Positions 34,783 through 43,356 of a stretch of 64,000 nt of DNA are shown here, piece after piece (the stretch's first letter is position 1; each line of letters opens with the position of its first letter). Source of the DNA: Pseudomonadota bacterium (lineage in GTDB: Bacteria; Pseudomonadota; Alphaproteobacteria; Rhizobiales; Rhizobiaceae); assembly GCA_023457435.1 (NCBI GenBank), contig JAEWLS010000001.1, forward strand, positions 1-64,000, read 5' to 3'. The notes below the pieces were generated by a model. It was not told the origin of the DNA, made no database searches, and worked only from the letters and a program-made list of their open reading frames with translations. The position numbers and the translations under genes are program-made.

Positions 34783-35114
34783 CCCTCGCCGTCGCCATAG
34801 GCGTGCTGACCGGATCGGGCGTATGGCTCGTTCTGCGGCCGCGCACCTACCAGCTCGTCATCGGCCTCTCGCTGCTCTCCTACGCCGTGAACCTCTTCAT
34901 CTTTAGCATGGGCCGTCTGCGGGTGGGGGCGGCGCCCGTTCTCGGTGCGGACGGCATGGTCAACCCAGCCGCCTACGCCGATCCCGTTCCGCAGGCCCTT
35001 GTGCTTACGGCCATCGTTATCGGGTTCGCCACGACCGCGCTCCTTCTCGTGGTCCTGCTCGTCTCGCGTGGCCTGACCGGCAGCGATCACGTCGACGGTA
35101 GGGAGACGGGTTGA
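34773..35114 (+). CDS. mrpC: Mrp/Mnh antiporter subunit C (NuoK-like)
   Basis: A 113-aa protein with three transmembrane helices and the NuoK-like motif GLSLLSYAVNLFIFSMG; the segment ADPVPQALVLTAIVIGFATTA is highly typical of MrpC. It overlaps mrpA by ten bases and mrpD by one. It is part of the membrane arm of the antiporter. Confidence 0.94.
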   Translation: MELTLAVAIGVLTGSGVWLVLRPRTYQLVIGLSLLSYAVNLFIFSMGRLRVGAAPVLGADGMVNPAAYADPVPQALVLTAIVIGFATTALLLVVLLVSRGLTGSDHVDGRETG

Positions 35115-36727
35115 TGGAATGGGGGAGGCATCTTCTTGTCGTTCCTGTCCTCCTGCCCCTGATCGCGGGCGCGGCACTTCTCCTGGTCGACGAGCGACGG
35201 CACACGCTGAAGGCTCTTGTGAGTGTCGCTTCCACGCTGGTCCTGCTGATCGTAGCGCTCGCTCTCTTGCGGGTGGCCGATGGCTATGACGCGGATACGC
35301 TGTCCATGTCCTATGCGGTGGCGAGTTGGCCAGCGCCTTTCGCGATCGTCCTCGTTCTGGACCGGTTGACGGCCCTGCTGCTGGTTACCACTTCCGTGCT
35401 CGCGCTGGCCGCGCTGGCATTCTCGCTTGCGCGCTGGGACCGGGCAGGCCCGCACTTCCACTCCCTCTTCCAGTTCCTCTTGATGGGCCTCGGCGGAGCC
35501 TTCCTGACGGGTGACCTTTTCAATCTCTTCGTCTTCTTCGAGGTAACGCTCGCCGCATCCTACGGCCTGCTGCTGCATGGTTCGGGTTCGTTCCGGGTCA
35601 GGTCCGGACTGCACTACATCTCGATCAACCTCGCGGCGTCGCTGCTGTTCCTCGTCGGCGTGAGCCTGATCTATGGGGTGACGGGAACGCTCAACATGGC
35701 GGACCTCGCGCTGCGCATTCCGCAGGTCCCCGCCGAAGACCGCATGCTCCTTCAGGCAGGGGCTGGCGTTCTGGGGGTGGCGTTCCTGGTCAAGGCTGGC
35801 ATGTGGCCGCTCGGCTTCTGGCTACCTCCGGCGTACATGGCTGCCGCGGCTCCCGTCGGCGCCATTTTCGTGATCCTCACGAAGGTCGGCGTATATGTGC
35901 TCCTCCGCCTCTCCGTGCTCCTGTTCGGCAACCTTGCCGGGGAACTGGCGGGGTTCGGAAGCATGGCGCTGCTATGGGGAGGCATCGCCACCCTTCTGTT
36001 CGCCACTACCGGCGTGCTCGCCTCGCAGGCGATGGGCAGGCTTGCGGGGTACAGCGTCCTGATCTCGTCCGGAACGCTGTTGGCGGCGATCGGCGTTGGG
36101 AATACGGCGGTCGTGTCTGGTGCGCTGTTCTATCTCGTCAGCTCGACCTTCGCCGCCGCCGCGCTGTTCATGTTGATCGAGCTCGTGGAGCGTGCGCGCG
36201 AGCCTGGGGCGGACCTCCTGGCCGTCACGATGGAAGCTTACGGTGACAAGCGGGAAGAAACGGACGAACCCGAGGACGAGGAAGTCGGCATCATCATGCC
36301 GGGCGCGCTGGCGGTGCTGGGCGTCTCGTTCGGATGCATCGCTCTCCTGCTCGCCGGATTGCCGCCGCTCTCCGGCTTTGTTGCCAAGTTCGCTATGCTT
36401 CGGGGCATGCTGGCCGATGGTCTTCAAGGTGGGGGAGTGGCCGCTTCCGTCTGGCTTCTGGTAGCGCTGGTCATCCTGTCCGGTCTGGCGGCGCTTGTCG
36501 CGATGATGCGCACGGGCATCCGGACATTCTGGGCGCCGCTGGAGATCGTGGTGCCACGAGTATTGGTGATCGAGGTGGCTCCGGTCCTTGCGCTAGTCGG
36601 CCTTTGCTTCGCCATGGCGGTCTACGGGGGGACCGTGATCCGCTACACCGATGCCGCGTCGAGCACGCTGCACCAGCCAGCAATCTACATCCAGGGCGTG
36701 CTGGGTGCCGGGGAAGCGGAGAAATGA
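35114..36727 (+). CDS. mrpD: Mrp/Mnh antiporter subunit D (NuoN/M-like)
   Basis: A 537-aa polytopic protein of the proton-translocating NuoM/NuoN family: FNLFVFFEVTLAASYGLLLHG holds the conserved Glu, and FLVKAGMWPLGFWLPPAYMA the conserved Lys. An acidic loop (EETDEPEDEE) lies near residue 380. It overlaps mrpC at its start and mrpE at its end. Confidence 0.94.
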   Translation: MEWGRHLLVVPVLLPLIAGAALLLVDERRHTLKALVSVASTLVLLIVALALLRVADGYDADTLSMSYAVASWPAPFAIVLVLDRLTALLLVTTSVLALAALAFSLARWDRAGPHFHSLFQFLLMGLGGAFLTGDLFNLFVFFEVTLAASYGLLLHGSGSFRVRSGLHYISINLAASLLFLVGVSLIYGVTGTLNMADLALRIPQVPAEDRMLLQAGAGVLGVAFLVKAGMWPLGFWLPPAYMAAAAPVGAIFVILTKVGVYVLLRLSVLLFGNLAGELAGFGSMALLWGGIATLLFATTGVLASQAMGRLAGYSVLISSGTLLAAIGVGNTAVVSGALFYLVSSTFAAAALFMLIELVERAREPGADLLAVTMEAYGDKREETDEPEDEEVGIIMPGALAVLGVSFGCIALLLAGLPPLSGFVAKFAMLRGMLADGLQGGGVAASVWLLVALVILSGLAALVAMMRTGIRTFWAPLEIVVPRVLVIEVAPVLALVGLCFAMAVYGGTVIRYTDAASSTLHQPAIYIQGVLGAGEAEK

Positions 36728-37209
36728 GCCGCGTCCTTCCATATCCTCTCCTGACGGCCGCACTGCTCTTGATGTGGCTCCTTCTTACGTCGTTCTCCCT
36801 CGGGCAATTCCTGCTCGGAGGTCTCGTGGCGTTGATGGCTTCCCGCGCGATGACAGCGCTCCAGCCGTCGAAGCCGCGGATCAGGCGCTGGCGCGTGATT
36901 CCGAAGCTGGCCGGGATCGTCGCACTGGACATCCTGCGGTCGAACATCGCCGTCTTCAGCATCATCATCCAGGGCCGACGGCGTGAGCGCGTATCCGGCT
37001 TCGTCGTCATACCTCTCGACCTGCGCGATCCGACGGGTCTGGCGGTCCTGTCGTGCATCGTTACCAGCACGCCGGGCACGGCGTGGGTCGAATACGATCC
37101 CGCTTCCGGCATCCTCCTGATCCACGTCCTCGACCTGATCGACAAGGACGAATGGGTGACCTTGGTCAAGAACCGCTACGAGGCGCTGCTCATGGAGATA
37201 TTCGAATGA
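36724..37209 (+). CDS. mrpE: Mrp/Mnh antiporter subunit E
   Basis: A 161-aa protein with two N-terminal transmembrane helices and a cytoplasmic domain with the MrpE pattern FVVIPLDLRDPTGLAVLSC, TPGTAW and LLIHVLDLIDKDEW. Overlaps mrpD and mrpF by four bases each. Confidence 0.93.
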   Translation: MSRVLPYPLLTAALLLMWLLLTSFSLGQFLLGGLVALMASRAMTALQPSKPRIRRWRVIPKLAGIVALDILRSNIAVFSIIIQGRRRERVSGFVVIPLDLRDPTGLAVLSCIVTSTPGTAWVEYDPASGILLIHVLDLIDKDEWVTLVKNRYEALLMEIFE

Positions 37210-37487
37210 CCGCAGCCGTCCTCTTCTGGTCGGTAGCTGCTGCCCAGCTGATGATCGTCGCGGCAATGGGCTGCTACGCTTACCGGGTGGTCCGCGGTCC
37301 CCGGGCACAGGACCGCGTGCTGTGTCTCGATGCGATGTACGTCTGCGCCATGCTGCTCGCGCTGACCGTAGGTATCCGCACGGGAAGCGGCGTGTATTTC
37401 GAGGCAGCTCTCATCATCGGCGTTCTCGGCTTCGCGTCGAGCGTCGCGTTCGCCAAGTTCCTCATGCGCGGCGAGGTAATTGAATGA
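37206..37487 (+). CDS. mrpF: Mrp/Mnh antiporter subunit F
   Basis: A 93-aa protein with three transmembrane helices; YRVVRGPRAQDRVLCLDAM and ALIIGVLGFASSVAFAKFL are the MrpF hallmarks. Overlaps both neighbours by four bases. Confidence 0.93.
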   Translation: MTAAVLFWSVAAAQLMIVAAMGCYAYRVVRGPRAQDRVLCLDAMYVCAMLLALTVGIRTGSGVYFEAALIIGVLGFASSVAFAKFLMRGEVIE

Positions 37488-37882
37488 ACCACGCTTACGA
37501 CTTGCCCCTATGGGCTGCCGTCCTGACCGCGTTGCTCGTCCTGATCGGTGCCGGACTGACCCTCGCCGGAGCGATAGGAACTTTGAGGTTCGGAAGCTTC
37601 TACGAGCGGGTGCATGCGCCCACGCTCGGTACCAGTTGGGGAACCGGTGCGATCGCCCTGGCCTCGATCGTCTTCTTCTCGGTCCTTGGCACCAGGGCAG
37701 TGGTCCACGAGGTGCTGGTCGCGATCTTCATTACCGTCACGACCCCGGTGACGCTCATGCTTCTGGCCCGCGCTGCGCTCTACCGTGACCGGGCGGAAGG
37801 GAGCGGGGATGTGCCTTCAAAGGCAGACGTGAGGCAGTCTGCCAGATTTCCCGGGACCCAGGCCGACCGCGGCGCCGACTGA
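37484..37882 (+). CDS. mrpG: Mrp/Mnh antiporter subunit G
   Basis: A 132-aa protein with three transmembrane helices and the MrpG motif LRFGSFYERVHAPTLGTSWG, followed by TVTTPVTLMLLARAALYRD. The tail is hydrophilic. It ends the antiporter operon. Confidence 0.93.
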   Translation: MNHAYDLPLWAAVLTALLVLIGAGLTLAGAIGTLRFGSFYERVHAPTLGTSWGTGAIALASIVFFSVLGTRAVVHEVLVAIFITVTTPVTLMLLARAALYRDRAEGSGDVPSKADVRQSARFPGTQADRGAD

Positions 37883-37906
37883 TAGGCGCCCCCGTCGGCG
37901 CGGAGG

Positions 37907-38032
37907 TCAGCGGCGCCGGCCCGCCAGACCCGTTCCTGAGCCAACCTGCGCGATCGATGTCGCTGCCTGGACCTTCGCCTGCTTGTCCTGCTTCGGCTTG
38001 CGGACTTCGCGGTTGCCGTTTCTCTTGGCCAT
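37907..38032 (-). CDS. Small basic protein, 41 aa
   Basis: A short gene encoding MAKRNGNREVRKPKQDK followed by an Ala/Gln-rich stretch and GSGTGLAGRRR. AAGGAG lies eight bases before the ATG. Short Lys/Arg-rich proteins starting MAKxxGNRE are frequent as conserved hypotheticals in rhizobial genomes, which raises confidence. It is convergent with mrpG, 24 bases away. Function unknown; nucleic-acid binding is possible from charge. Confidence 0.6.
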   Translation of the reverse strand: MAKRNGNREVRKPKQDKQAKVQAATSIAQVGSGTGLAGRRR

Positions 38033-38569
38033 TCATCTGTCTCCTTCGAGCATGCACGGCGCTTGTCCGACGAAGGGTCGGCGCGCTCGTGCTGAACAAT
38101 GATGCTGATGGATATCCCTGGCCGGGCGGGCGCTGCTCGCGCGGCCAGGGGCTAGCGGCCTGTCTTGGGACGCTTCCGGAACGACAGTGGAATGGTGACG
38201 AACGTGTTCACGCAGCCATTATGGGGAGCGCGCGTGGGAAGTCCAAGGTCGCGATTCGGATACTTGCCGTTTCGCGTCCAAAGGCCGCACGCCCCGCTGA
38301 TTCGATTGAACTTTCCGGCCGGAGACCCCATCTATGGACCATGTTCACCCCAGGTCGCCATAAGAAGTATCTGGTCGTTTCGGCGTCCCTCCTGACGCGT
38401 CCGTAGCCCCGAGCGGCTCAGGCGCATCCGCCTGCCGACTCGGGGAATTCCCAAGCACTCCGACATGCTTTCCGGTCGCCTTGCGACCGGGGCGTCGGCA
38501 CGTTCATTAACAAGCCCGCTGAAGGATTCCGCCAGTTGCGGCTGCGGGCGGACTCAAGGAGGGACACCA
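38033..38569. other. Intergenic with GC-rich inverted repeats
   Basis: No gene is supported in these 537 bp. Two inverted repeats are visible: CCCTGGCCG (38116-38124) with CGGCCAGGG (38142-38150), and an outer CCCCGAG/CTCGGGG (38407-38413, 38439-38445) enclosing CAGGCG/CGCCTG. Neither has a T run. An unannotated small RNA or processed leader of the DUF1127 gene is possible. Confidence 0.35.
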
Positions 38570-38875
38570 ATGTCCACAATCGAAAATATTTCCGCAGCGA
38601 CCACATCAAACCAGGCTGGGCGCACGCCGAGGATCACCGTCGCGCAGCTGTTCCTGCGCGCAGTCCGGCACTGGCAGCGTAACCGCGCCATCAGCGAACT
38701 CTCGCGACTGGACAACAGGCAGCTGGAGGATATCGGCATATCGCGCAACGACATTCCCCGAGTGGTGGAAGGTCTCTTCACGCCGCAAGAGGCGGATGCG
38801 AAGCCAGCGCCCAAGGTCGTGTATCTGGGGGAAGACGCCACGATAGCCGCCGAGTCCTATCCGCGGGCGGCATGA
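38570..38875 (+). CDS. DUF1127 family protein
   Basis: A 101-aa protein with the DUF1127 core RAVRHWQRNRAISELSRLDN and RQLEDIGISRNDI, a small Arg-rich fold; short relatives in alphaproteobacteria bind RNA and affect phosphate and carbon metabolism. Here the core has extra N- and C-terminal tails. AAGGAGGGA lies upstream. A 24-codon frame starts one base after its stop. Confidence 0.87.
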   Translation: MSTIENISAATTSNQAGRTPRITVAQLFLRAVRHWQRNRAISELSRLDNRQLEDIGISRNDIPRVVEGLFTPQEADAKPAPKVVYLGEDATIAAESYPRAA

Positions 38876-38876
38876 C

Positions 38877-38951
38877 ATGGACGCGGTCACTAAGACCATC
38901 ATAGCCGTCGGACTGTTCGGCTTGATGGCGATCGCGTTCGCGATGCTCTGA
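38877..38951 (+). CDS. Possible 24-aa membrane peptide
   Basis: The frame encodes MDAVTKTIIAVGLFGLMAIA followed by FAML, one hydrophobic helix. It starts one base after the DUF1127 stop, so translational coupling is possible. So short that it is a tentative call. Confidence 0.35.
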   Translation: MDAVTKTIIAVGLFGLMAIAFAML

Positions 38952-39182
38952 ACCGCTCCAGCGGATAGCTCGTCGGGTTGAGAACCCGGACAGGACGATG
39001 TAGGTAGAACGGCATGTGCATAGAGACGTTCATCAGGATTTCGAGGCTTGCCGGGGAAGGTCGCGCACCTTCCCGGTGCAGGCGCTCTCACCCTGAAATC
39101 CGCGTCTAGCCTGCGCCGGGACATTCCATAGCAAAGCGGTTCATTCTGCGGTGCAGCACGCGCCGCATCGATGGAGCGTGTC

Positions 39183-39359
39183 ATGAGAACCGTCCGATCG
39201 AGGCAGCTCTGCCTCTCCTGCAACAATGCCTTGCCCAGGGCCGCCACCCGCTGCCCGTGGTGCATTTCGTCGACCGTCCTCGTCGCGGCTGACGGCAACT
39301 ACCGTCTGCCGCGCATCCGCCCCGGCGGTCGGCCAGTTCTCGCGCAGGTGGTCCAATGA
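39183..39359 (+). CDS. Small zinc-ribbon-like protein
   Basis: A 58-aa protein with two Cys pairs, CLSCNNALPRAATRCPWC, spaced as in a zinc ribbon, and a Pro/Arg-rich tail. GGAG lies ten bases before the chosen ATG. No neighbour suggests a role. Confidence 0.5.
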   Translation: MRTVRSRQLCLSCNNALPRAATRCPWCISSTVLVAADGNYRLPRIRPGGRPVLAQVVQ

Positions 39360-39454
39360 GGGTCAGTGAAGACGGAGACGACCGGGAGCTTCTGTTCCCG
39401 TAGATTCGCCTGCGCTGCCGTCGCAGACATGCTGGCGGCAGCACGGGGGAAGCT

Positions 39455-39754
39455 TCACGGCACCCGGTCGTTGGCGACGATGCCGCCTTCTCCTTCCAGC
39501 CGAGCGATCTGGCGAGCTTCGGCTCCCGAAAATTTCAGACGTACACCGATCCCACCGCCGTTTTCCGGGATGAACACGGCACCGAGCTCTTCGAGAGCGG
39601 CCTGCAGCATCGCGATCGTCTGGCCGTCAGGATTGTCGATCTGGTGCTCGAAGTGGCGGATGACCGTCTCGTCGATGCCCGAACGGAGGCTCAACTTGCC
39701 GCGCGTGACCTCAACCAGAGCTCTCGCAGCACGGCATTGCGAACCTGTGATCAT
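39455..39754 (-). CDS. XRE-family transcriptional regulator
   Basis: A 99-aa protein of the small alphaproteobacterial XRE type that begins MITGSQCRAARALVEVTRGK and ends with the effector-like tail AVFIPENGGGIGVRLKFS. The helix-turn-helix is in residues 5-60 (SGIDETVIRHFEHQIDNPDG). GGGGAG precedes the start. It is adjacent to, and convergently independent of, the transporter operon. Confidence 0.85.
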   Translation of the reverse strand: MITGSQCRAARALVEVTRGKLSLRSGIDETVIRHFEHQIDNPDGQTIAMLQAALEELGAVFIPENGGGIGVRLKFSGAEARQIARLEGEGGIVANDRVP

Positions 39755-39876
39755 GTCAAACTCCCCGAGTGAATGTCATCGCCGCGGCTGCGTGAGCTCT
39801 TTTCGCCGCTCGTTACGGCCCTTTGCTAACCCTACGTTAAGCGCTTCACGGATTGCGACAAGAGGTACGCGCACCC

Positions 39877-40518
39877 CTATGCGGCTCTGTCTGTGGGCTC
39901 GCCGTTGCGCAAGCCGTAGCGAGGCAGCGACCATCCCCGATGCAACGCTCCGAAGCGGATCGCCGCCGCGACTGAAAATCCCACGGTCACCGCGATCTCC
40001 CGTGCTGCTCCACTCTCGTGCAGCAGCACGAACATCAGCGCACCCGCGAACGCCGCGGAGGCATAGATCTCCCGGCTGAGGATCGCCGGGCTCTCGCCGC
40101 TGAGGATATCCCTGACGACGCTGCCGAACGTGGCAGTCACGATACCCATCGCAACCGCCGCCACTGGTCCCCCTGACATGGCCAGCGTCCTGTCCGCTCC
40201 CAGCACGGCGAAGAGGGCCAGCCCCACCGCATCGAACCGCAGCAGGAGCGCTTCGCGCGATTGCGGAATATGCGCCAGGAAGAACACCGCGCACGATACG
40301 GCCACGCAGGCCAGAAGATAGCCAGGGCTGGTGATCCAGAACACGGGCGTAGCGCCGAGGACGGTGTCCCTTATTGTTCCACCTCCGATGCCCGTGGCCG
40401 TGCCGAGGAGGATGAAGCCGAACAGGTCCATCCGCTTGCGCGCCGCGGCCAGCGAACCCGTGGTCGCGAAGACCACGACCCCGAACCAGTCGAGGAAAGT
40501 CATTGCGTGGTCGATCAT
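39877..40518 (-). CDS. TRIC/UPF0126 family membrane protein, putative glycine transporter
   Basis: A 213-aa protein with seven hydrophobic segments in two homologous halves: FDWFG-like ATTGSLAAARKRMDLFGF, then GIGGGTIRDTVLG, and in the second half AVLGADRTLAMSGGPVAAV and FGSVVRDILSGESPAIL. This GGxxRD repeat is the hallmark of bacterial TRIC channels (UPF0126, YicG/YadS), also called glycine transporters because of riboswitch association. It begins eight bases after the L,D-transpeptidase stop, and the pair follow a tandem glycine riboswitch. Confidence 0.9.
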   Translation of the reverse strand: MIDHAMTFLDWFGVVVFATTGSLAAARKRMDLFGFILLGTATGIGGGTIRDTVLGATPVFWITSPGYLLACVAVSCAVFFLAHIPQSREALLLRFDAVGLALFAVLGADRTLAMSGGPVAAVAMGIVTATFGSVVRDILSGESPAILSREIYASAAFAGALMFVLLHESGAAREIAVTVGFSVAAAIRFGALHRGWSLPRYGLRNGEPTDRAA

Positions 40519-40526
40519 GACGGGCC

Positions 40527-41258
40527 TCAAACCTCGGCAGCGCCGCCCGACCCCATGACGATGATGGAGGAGCCGGATCGGACATGTTCGTGCAGATGGA
40601 TGACATCCTGATGCAGCAGCCGAACGCAGCCCGACGAGATTGCCTTGCCGATTGTCCATGCCTCTGCAGTCCCGTGTATGCGGTAGAGCGTATCGCGGTT
40701 TCCCTGGTGGATGTAGAGCGCCCGTGCCCCAAGCGGATTGTCGATGCCGGGCGGCTGGCCGTGACGCCACTTCTCGAGCGCGGGCTGGCGCTCGATCATG
40801 TCGGACGGAGGCGTCCAGACGGGCCATTCGCGCTTGTAGGCAATGTGGGCGCGGCCAGACCATTCGAAACCCGCGCGGCCGATGCCGACGCCGTACCGGG
40901 TGGCACGACCGCCTGGCAGCACGTGGTAGAGGTAGCGTGCGTCCGTATCGACGATCACCGTGCCGGGCTTTTCGGCCGTGACGTAGTCGACGACCCGACG
41001 GACATACTTTGGATCGAGACGCTTCAGGTCGGCGGCCGGCACCGGGAACGTCTCCTCCGGCATCGCGCGGTACATGGACAGAACATCCACGTCGAAAGAG
41101 GCAGCAGGAGCCGAAGGCGGCGCGGCTGGGGGCGGCGCGACCGCCAGCGTAGGCACAGGAGCGGTGGTGGAGCAGCCCGCGGTGGCGAGGGCGAGGAACG
41201 CGGCGCCTCCGCCCAGCAGTCCGCGACGGCTCAGGGTAGAAGGTGGAAAGTCAGTCAT
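40527..41258 (-). CDS. L,D-transpeptidase (YkuD) lipoprotein
   Basis: A 243-aa protein. The signal SRRGLLGGGAAFLALATAGC combines a twin-arginine pair with a lipobox Cys. The catalytic YkuD domain ends with HGTAEAWTIGKAISSGCVRL, containing the HGT and SxGCVR motifs; the Cys attacks peptidoglycan stems to form 3-3 cross-links or anchor proteins. The start lacks a strong ribosome site. Upstream on the same strand lies a tandem glycine riboswitch. Excess glycine replaces D-Ala in peptidoglycan, so induction of this enzyme by glycine would make sense; this link is inference. Confidence 0.9.
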   Translation of the reverse strand: MTDFPPSTLSRRGLLGGGAAFLALATAGCSTTAPVPTLAVAPPPAAPPSAPAASFDVDVLSMYRAMPEETFPVPAADLKRLDPKYVRRVVDYVTAEKPGTVIVDTDARYLYHVLPGGRATRYGVGIGRAGFEWSGRAHIAYKREWPVWTPPSDMIERQPALEKWRHGQPPGIDNPLGARALYIHQGNRDTLYRIHGTAEAWTIGKAISSGCVRLLHQDVIHLHEHVRSGSSIIVMGSGGAAEV

Positions 41259-41442
41259 ATCTATGCATTCTGAAAAGCGGCGCGCCGCCAGCTTCAACGA
41301 AGCGGGCGTGGGACCGAAAAGGCTGAAGGTGAAGACGAAGGGAATCCTACGCGACATCGCGGCGCGCGGGATCTACGGCTCGTATCAGGGGCAGGGATTC
41401 AAGACAGACCTCCGGCGCGATGCATGCCTGTTCGCATGCATG

Positions 41443-41622
41443 CCCCCTCTGTCATTGGCCTGAGAGCTTGACTGGGACCGTCTCGCACGGACCCGGCTTA
41501 CACCTTCGGCGGGAGCTGCCGCTCCGCTTTCCAGAGTCTTAGATCGACGGGCGGTCCGGTTGCCTGAGAGTTTCCGGGGCGGTTGCTCCTTCGGCGGCCG
41601 GTCCCCCGGCTCTCTCCCGCTC
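41443..41622 (-). promoter_or_regulatory. Tandem glycine riboswitch
   Basis: Read on the minus strand, the first aptamer (41622-41545) has GCGGGAGAGAG, then GCCGCCGAAGGAGCAA, then AAACTCTCAGGCAACCGGAC. The second (41540-41443) has ACTCTGG, CGCCGAAGGTGTAAG and AGCTCTCAGGCCAATGACAG. The CCGAAGG and CTCTCAGGC cores, repeated with a short linker, are those of tandem glycine riboswitches. It is not next to gcvT here but about 185 bases before the L,D-transpeptidase and TRIC genes on the same strand. Visible in sequence; switching direction is not predictable by eye. Confidence 0.88.
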
Positions 41623-42090
41623 GTCAATTATTTTGAAAGTGGGCCTGCTTTGAGGCGGTTTCAAGACATGACACCCGGCACCCGCGCTTGCAGGTGTCAG
41701 GTGGGCAGACTCAGCTGGTGAAAAAGCTCTGCGTCCCGTGGGCTTCGATCGCCTCGGCGAACGGAACCATCGAGGCGACCATTTGCCTCGTGCTGCCGAT
41801 CGATCTCTCCCACGAGCAGACTGGCAAGCTGCGCGACCGGCTTCTGCAAAGCAGCCGGGCTCTTTCATCCATATAGCTGACCGCTTCGGAACTTAGGCAA
41901 CACACGTCGGCCCTACCGCATCCAGGCACTGCGGCGCCAACGAGAATGCCATTGGGCTGTTGCGCCAGCACTTCCCGAAACGCACTGCTCTGGTCGCCGC
42001 TGGATGGCAGTTGAGCGGCAGGTCACGACACCTCGATAGCCCAAATCCACGCACTGCGGTATAGATCGATGCTCAATCGGACCACCTGCC
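41623..42090. other. Intergenic with a possible IclR regulator remnant
   Basis: About 470 bp between riboswitch and MFS gene. On the plus strand, 41730-41876 reads WASIASANGTIEATICLVLP and LRDRLLQSSRALSSI before a stop; this resembles the C-terminal end of IclR-family regulators. No proper start or DNA-binding domain is present, so it may be a truncated gene end. The promoter of the riboswitch transcript should lie near 41625-41680. Confidence 0.3.
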
Positions 42091-43356
42091 ATGAAGGCCA
42101 GTTCCGGTGACGGCATTGCCGGCAAGCCTCGCCGCGCCGCAATGGCATTCATTTTCGTCACGGCTTTGCTGGACATCATGGCGGGAGGTATCGTCGTCCC
42201 GGTCCTGCCCCCGCTGATCGAGGAGTTTGCCGGTTCCAGCGCGGACGCAGGCTGGGTCAACGGCCTGTTGATCTCGCTTTGGGCGATGATGCAGTTCGTC
42301 TGCTCGCCGATCATTGGTTCGCTGTCCGACCGCTACGGGCGTCGGCCCGTGATCATGGTGTCCACGGCGGGGCTGGCGCTGGACTATGTCCTGATGGCGC
42401 TCGCGCCCAATTTGTGGTGGCTGGCCGCCGGACGCATCCTCGCGGGCATCACATCGGCCAACATCACGACCATCTACGCCTACCTAGCCGACGTTACATC
42501 TCCAGCGGAACGTCCGCGCGCCTTCGGCCTGGTCGGCGCCGCGTTCGGCGGCGGTTTCGTTCTCGGCCCGCTGATCGGCGGCGTGCTCGGCGAACTCGGG
42601 CCGCGCGTTCCGTTCTGGTTCGCAGCCGCCCTGTCCGGGGTCGCTTTCCTCTATGGCCTATTCATCCTGCCGGAGTCGCTCGCACCGGAACGCCGCATGG
42701 CGTTCTCATGGAAGCGGGCCAACCCGATCGGCGCGATCATGCTGTTCCGGCGAAGCTTCCCGCTGACCGGCCTGGCAGTGGTGAACTTCCTGCTCTATTT
42801 CGCGCACAACATCCTCTCAGCCATCTGGGTGCTCTACACAAGCTTTCGCTATGACTGGGAGCCATGGCAGATCGGCGTCGTGCTCGCCATCGTGGGGGCC
42901 GCCGACATGATCGTGCAGGGCCTGCTGGTCGCTCCGGCCGTCAAGCGCTTCGGCCACCGCGCAATGATGGTATTCGGACTTGCAGGCGGCGCCTGCGGCC
43001 TCGCCCTGATGGGGTTCGCCTGGACCGGGTGGATGCAGTTGGCGGCAATAGCGCCGCATGCACTTTGGGGATTTGCGGCCCCGACGCTGCTTTCGTTGAT
43101 GACCCGCATGGTCTCTGAAAGCGAACAGGGGCAGATTCAGGGGGCTGATATGAGCGTCGCCGCAGTGGCTGGCGTCGTCTCGCCGGTGTTCTTCGGAACC
43201 ATCTACGCCTACTCGGTCGGTCCCGGCGTCCCGGTCGCCTGGTCGGGGCTTGCCTTCTACATCGCTGCGGTCATTCTTCTGGCAGCCGCACTGGTAGGCT
43301 GGGTTGTTTCGGTCAAGGTCCAGCGGGGCGGGCGCGTCGCCGGCACCTCGTCATAA
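42091..43356 (+). CDS. MFS exporter, Tet(A)-like
   Basis: A 421-aa transporter with twelve transmembrane helices. Motif A GSLSDRYGRRPVIM is at about residue 86, followed by GRILAGITSANITTIYAYLADVT and GFVLGPLIGGVLGE (motif C), characteristic of proton-coupled drug exporters of the TCR/Tet group. The substrate cannot be told. It has its own short upstream region and is not in an operon. Confidence 0.9.
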   Translation: MKASSGDGIAGKPRRAAMAFIFVTALLDIMAGGIVVPVLPPLIEEFAGSSADAGWVNGLLISLWAMMQFVCSPIIGSLSDRYGRRPVIMVSTAGLALDYVLMALAPNLWWLAAGRILAGITSANITTIYAYLADVTSPAERPRAFGLVGAAFGGGFVLGPLIGGVLGELGPRVPFWFAAALSGVAFLYGLFILPESLAPERRMAFSWKRANPIGAIMLFRRSFPLTGLAVVNFLLYFAHNILSAIWVLYTSFRYDWEPWQIGVVLAIVGAADMIVQGLLVAPAVKRFGHRAMMVFGLAGGACGLALMGFAWTGWMQLAAIAPHALWGFAAPTLLSLMTRMVSESEQGQIQGADMSVAAVAGVVSPVFFGTIYAYSVGPGVPVAWSGLAFYIAAVILLAAALVGWVVSVKVQRGGRVAGTSS

